A stretch of 7,691 nucleotides of DNA, taken from the NCBI GenBank assembly GCA_903842855.1, contig CAIMNT010000045.1, positions 1 through 7,691 on the forward strand, in the 5' to 3' direction. Positions 5,988 to 7,691 of this stretch are shown here, piece by piece. Both the position numbers and the translations under genes were made by a program. Positions within the stretch are counted from its first letter, which is position 1, and each line of letters starts with the position of its first letter. Source of the DNA: an uncultured Actinomycetes bacterium (lineage in GTDB: Bacteria; Actinomycetota; Actinomycetes; Nanopelagicales; Nanopelagicaceae). A model generated the notes under the pieces. It made no database searches. It saw only the letters and a program-made list of their open reading frames with translations, and was not told the DNA's origin.

Positions 5988-7019
5988 TCAGCTACCGGGA
6001 GGAGCTACCGACTCTCTTTCCACCAATGGACATTGCAGGTAGTTGCGCATCGGTTTCGTTGAGTCGGAATCTTCATCATTTACCAGATTTATTAGACGTT
6101 CAGAAGCCCACGAACCCATTTCATAGTGAGGTAGTCGGACTGTCGTTAAAGCTGGACGGAGAGCATTGGCCAAGAATGGCTGGTCATCAAATCCAATAAC
6201 AGAAAGGTCACGGGGAATCGATAACCCGTTTTCCTGTGCGAACTCATAAACACCCATGGCCATACGGTCGGTATAACAAAACACTGCAGTTGGCGCTTTC
6301 TTATTTGCAAAAATCTGAACTGCCCCGTCATAACCATCAGGCGCATCTGCAGAAGCAGAGTAAGCGACTAGAGACGCATCAAAGGGGATCTTTGCTTCGG
6401 CGAGAGCGTTCTTATAAGCCCTCAAACGTTCAACCGTCGCGACGCCTACTTCCCTGCTCGTCACGTGGCCAATTCTTCTGTGCCCCTGACTCAAGAGAAG
6501 GCGCATTGCGCTCATGGCTCCTTCGTACTCATTGGGAATGACAGAATCAACCCGAGATTTCTTTGGTTCATCGGTGCAATCAAGCAAAACAACTTGTCGG
6601 CCAACTAAGCCTTTAGGAATCTTGACAATTCGATGGAACATTGATGCGTAAATAAATCCATCCACTCGCCTTTGATGCAAAGCATCTATTCCCGCCGCTT
6701 CCAGCGATGGATTGTTATTGGTATCAATCAGAAGTAAAAGCCATCCTTTACTCCAGGCATGTTCCTGCGCACCGGCGATCATTTGACCAGCGAACGGGGT
6801 TGTAGTAACGACATCGGAAATAAATCCAATCGTCTTTGTTTCTTGGGTACGCAAACCTCGGGCCAAGAGATTTGGTTGGTAATTCAGTGATTTTGCGGCC
6901 CGCTGGACTCGCTCAATTACATCAGCACTTACACGGCTTGAATGCCCATTCAACGCCAGTGAAGCGGTTGCGGAACTTACGTCCGCTAGAGCTGCGACAT
7001 CCTTCAGCGTCTTTCGCAT
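5988..7019 (-). CDS. LacI-family transcriptional regulator
   Basis: A full-length 343-residue LacI/GalR repressor. Residues 3-24 form the helix-turn-helix (TLKDVAALADVSSATASLAL), followed by the third helix with SADVIERVQRAAKSLNYQPN (31-50) and the hinge LLARGLRTQ (51-59). From TIGFISDV (63-70) onwards it has the periplasmic-binding-protein-like effector domain, with the usual CYTDRMAMGVYEFAQENGLSIPRDLSVIGFDDQP segment near the C-terminus. The common TVSRVLNG of the recognition helix is TASLALNG here. The ATG at 7019 is preceded by AAGGCGGA at about 8 bases. It is the first gene of the operon, with the binding protein gene 88 bases downstream and no obvious promoter between them. The large palindrome at 7037-7064 just upstream is its probable binding site, so I infer autoregulation together with control of the transporter and glycosidase. 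The inducer is probably the transported sugar or a breakdown product. Confidence 0.95.
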   Translation of the reverse strand: MRKTLKDVAALADVSSATASLALNGHSSRVSADVIERVQRAAKSLNYQPNLLARGLRTQETKTIGFISDVVTTTPFAGQMIAGAQEHAWSKGWLLLLIDTNNNPSLEAAGIDALHQRRVDGFIYASMFHRIVKIPKGLVGRQVVLLDCTDEPKKSRVDSVIPNEYEGAMSAMRLLLSQGHRRIGHVTSREVGVATVERLRAYKNALAEAKIPFDASLVAYSASADAPDGYDGAVQIFANKKAPTAVFCYTDRMAMGVYEFAQENGLSIPRDLSVIGFDDQPFLANALRPALTTVRLPHYEMGSWASERLINLVNDEDSDSTKPMRNYLQCPLVERESVAPPGS

Positions 7020-7036
7020 CGTCTATTTCCGCCTTA

Positions 7037-7064
7037 GTTAATCCATTAACGTTAATGGATTAAC
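7037..7064. promoter_or_regulatory. Perfect 28-bp palindrome, probable LacI-type operator
   Basis: GTTAATCCATTAAC (7037-7050) is followed without a gap by its exact reverse complement (7051-7064). The centre is AACGTT, and a central CG step is characteristic of LacI-family operators. It lies 18 bases before the lacI start codon and is the only such perfect repeat in the window. Within it TTAA recurs four times, so two overlapping half-operators are possible. Binding by the adjacent repressor is inferred from position and symmetry. Confidence 0.8.
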
Positions 7065-7080
7065 GAAACGTACGCCAAGA

Positions 7081-7110
7081 GTTCTATGAAATCAATAAGA
7101 ATTCCAACAA
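7081..7110 (-). promoter_or_regulatory. Candidate promoter of the lacI-led operon
   Basis: On the minus strand TTGTTG (7110-7105) and TAGAAC (7086-7081) are separated by 18 bases. The fit to TTGACA/TATAAT is only partial (three and four matches). If correct, transcription would start near 7074, placing the 28-bp palindrome immediately downstream, where a bound repressor would block the polymerase. Other hexamer pairs in this AT-rich stretch fit about as poorly, so this is a weak call. Confidence 0.25.
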
Positions 7111-7133
7111 TTCGACGTTATAACGAAATTGTT
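7106..7133. repeat. Imperfect dyad with central 10-bp palindrome
   Basis: AACAATT (7106-7112) and AATTGTT (7127-7133) are inverted copies, and between them CGTTATAACG (7116-7125) is itself a perfect palindrome. The two levels are offset by two bases. It lies 40 bases upstream of the large operator and overlaps the candidate -35 box. It may be a second regulatory site, or part of the junction with the insertion sequence. Confidence 0.5.
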
Positions 7134-7174
7134 ACATTACCCCAAAAACTCAACGACGTCATCCACCCAGATGC

Positions 7175-7216
7175 AAAGGGACCAGCAAGGATGCGCTCAC
7201 CCTTACTGGTCCTTTT
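7175..7216. terminator. Hairpin terminator at the end of the transposase gene, possibly bidirectional
   Basis: GGACCAGCAAGG (7179-7190) and CCTTACTGGTCC (7201-7212) pair over 12 positions around a 10-base loop. The single odd pair is G-U in minus-strand RNA and an A-C mismatch in plus-strand RNA. On the plus strand the stem is flanked by AAAG and TTTT, as in terminators that work both ways; on the minus strand only CTTT follows. The transposase stop codon (7205-7203) lies in one arm. It would keep transposase transcription out of the sugar operon. Confidence 0.65.
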
Positions 7217-7691
7217 CTACTGGCAATTGATCGACGCTGTCATGGCGGACTCGGTAGTGCTCTTTGTCTTTTGCCTCATTGGGAGTCGCCTTCACCGTTG
7301 CTTCATAGGAGTTCTGTGGAGTTTTCATTGCCAGCGCTTTATGCGGCCGCTTGGTGTTATAGATCAGACGAAATTCATCGAGTTGGCACTGCAGTTCATT
7401 GAGATTGTTTGCAGCGTCCTGCTCAGATAGCCATCTCTTAAGCGTTTGGTGGAAACGCTCGATCTTGCCTTGGGTCTCTGGATGTCCTGGAGAGCCATTC
7501 TTCTGAACGATATCTAGTTCGGAGAGAAGATATTCAAAGCCATTCTTTCCCTTCACAAAGCGCGAGGTATAGACATTTCCATTATCGGTCAGCGTTGAAA
7601 ATGGTGTTCCATAGGTGTTTCGACACTCATTGAAGCTATCGATCACAATCTTTCCAGTGACTGCTTTATATGCCGAGCAATAGAGCAGCAA
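7203..7691 (-). CDS. IS481-family transposase, 3' part (runs off the right edge)
   Basis: The visible 162 residues are the C-terminal part of a DDE integrase-core transposase. LTDNG carries the second catalytic Asp (residue 36 of the visible part) and GKIERFHQTLKRWL the Glu (residue 78); between them lie NGFEYLL and the QKNGSPGHPETQG signature typical of IS481 members in actinobacteria. The first Asp and the N-terminal helix-turn-helix lie outside the window. YNTKRPHKAL (111-120) is the usual post-catalytic motif. After RVRHDSVD the protein ends within 10 residues, whereas actinobacterial relatives I recall continue for some 60 residues with a beta-rich segment, so this copy may be shortened at its C-terminus or belong to a shorter subgroup. 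It is transcribed towards the lacI control region but is separated from it by a hairpin terminator. The start codon is not in the window; the leftmost visible Met is not to be taken as a start. Confidence 0.88.
   Translation of the reverse strand: MLLYCSAYKAVTGKIVIDSFNECRNTYGTPFSTLTDNGNVYTSRFVKGKNGFEYLLSELDIVQKNGSPGHPETQGKIERFHQTLKRWLSEQDAANNLNELQCQLDEFRLIYNTKRPHKALAMKTPQNSYEATVKATPNEAKDKEHYRVRHDSVDQLPVEKDQ

Noticed and set aside
5979..5992. GCTGAC-TC-GTCAGC dyad over the lacI stop codon
   Set aside because: Six-base arms with a 2-base centre partly inside coding sequence; short enough to be chance and unlike the main operator. Not listed as an operator.
6236..6541. 101-residue plus-strand frame inside lacI
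   Set aside because: It is the mirror of a well-conserved LacI effector domain; composition is low in hydrophobic residues and there is no ribosome binding site.
7086..7430. 114-residue plus-strand frame opposite the transposase end
   Set aside because: It crosses the terminator hairpin and the antisense of the transposase, and only its antisense strand shows family motifs.
1..7691. CRISPR array, tRNA or rRNA gene, riboswitch
   Set aside because: I saw no regularly spaced repeats, no cloverleaf-like stretch and no known riboswitch core in either strand by eye.

Overview
The window looks like chromosome from a bacterium with moderate G+C, most likely an actinobacterium. The grounds are an orphan CUT1 sugar transporter without its own ATPase, a LacI regulator and an IS481 transposase resembling actinomycete members. 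The actinobacterial assignment is inference from protein resemblance; no rRNA or other marker gene is present.

Layout: (1) Bases 1-88 hold no gene but carry a tandem 11-base repeat. (2) Bases 89-850 (+) are an SDR-type NAD-dependent epimerase/reductase that lacks its N-terminal nucleotide-binding part. (3) Bases 812-1276 (-) encode a small two-helix membrane protein of the low-affinity iron permease family, overlapping the SDR remnant tail to tail. (4) Bases 1277-1593 are non-coding and hold a clear intrinsic terminator for the operon to the right. (5) Bases 7019 to 1594 (-) form one sugar-utilisation operon, in transcription order: LacI regulator, a possible 21-codon leader ORF, secreted solute-binding protein, MalF-like permease, MalG-like permease, and a cytoplasmic GH32-like beta-propeller glycosidase. 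(6) Bases 7020-7202 hold the control region, with a perfect 28-bp palindrome, and a terminator hairpin. (7) Bases 7203-7691 (-) are the 3' part of an IS481-family transposase running off the window.

How the genes work together (inference from families and order): the binding protein captures an oligosaccharide or disaccharide outside the cell, the two permeases import it intact using an ATPase encoded elsewhere, and the signal-less glycosidase cleaves it inside. The RDP motif and clan GH-J-like catalytic residues suggest a fructoside such as sucrose or a short fructan. LacI is the first gene of the operon, and the 28-bp palindrome sits just before its start codon, so one operator could control both regulator and pathway.

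The most unusual parts are not the main proteins but the signals between them: the large palindromic operator, a leader ORF with a near-ideal ribosome binding site whose stop codon overlaps the binding protein's start (ATGA), and a long hairpin after the binding protein gene whose single non-Watson-Crick pair is G-U only in the sense RNA. I did not find a wholly new system in this window.
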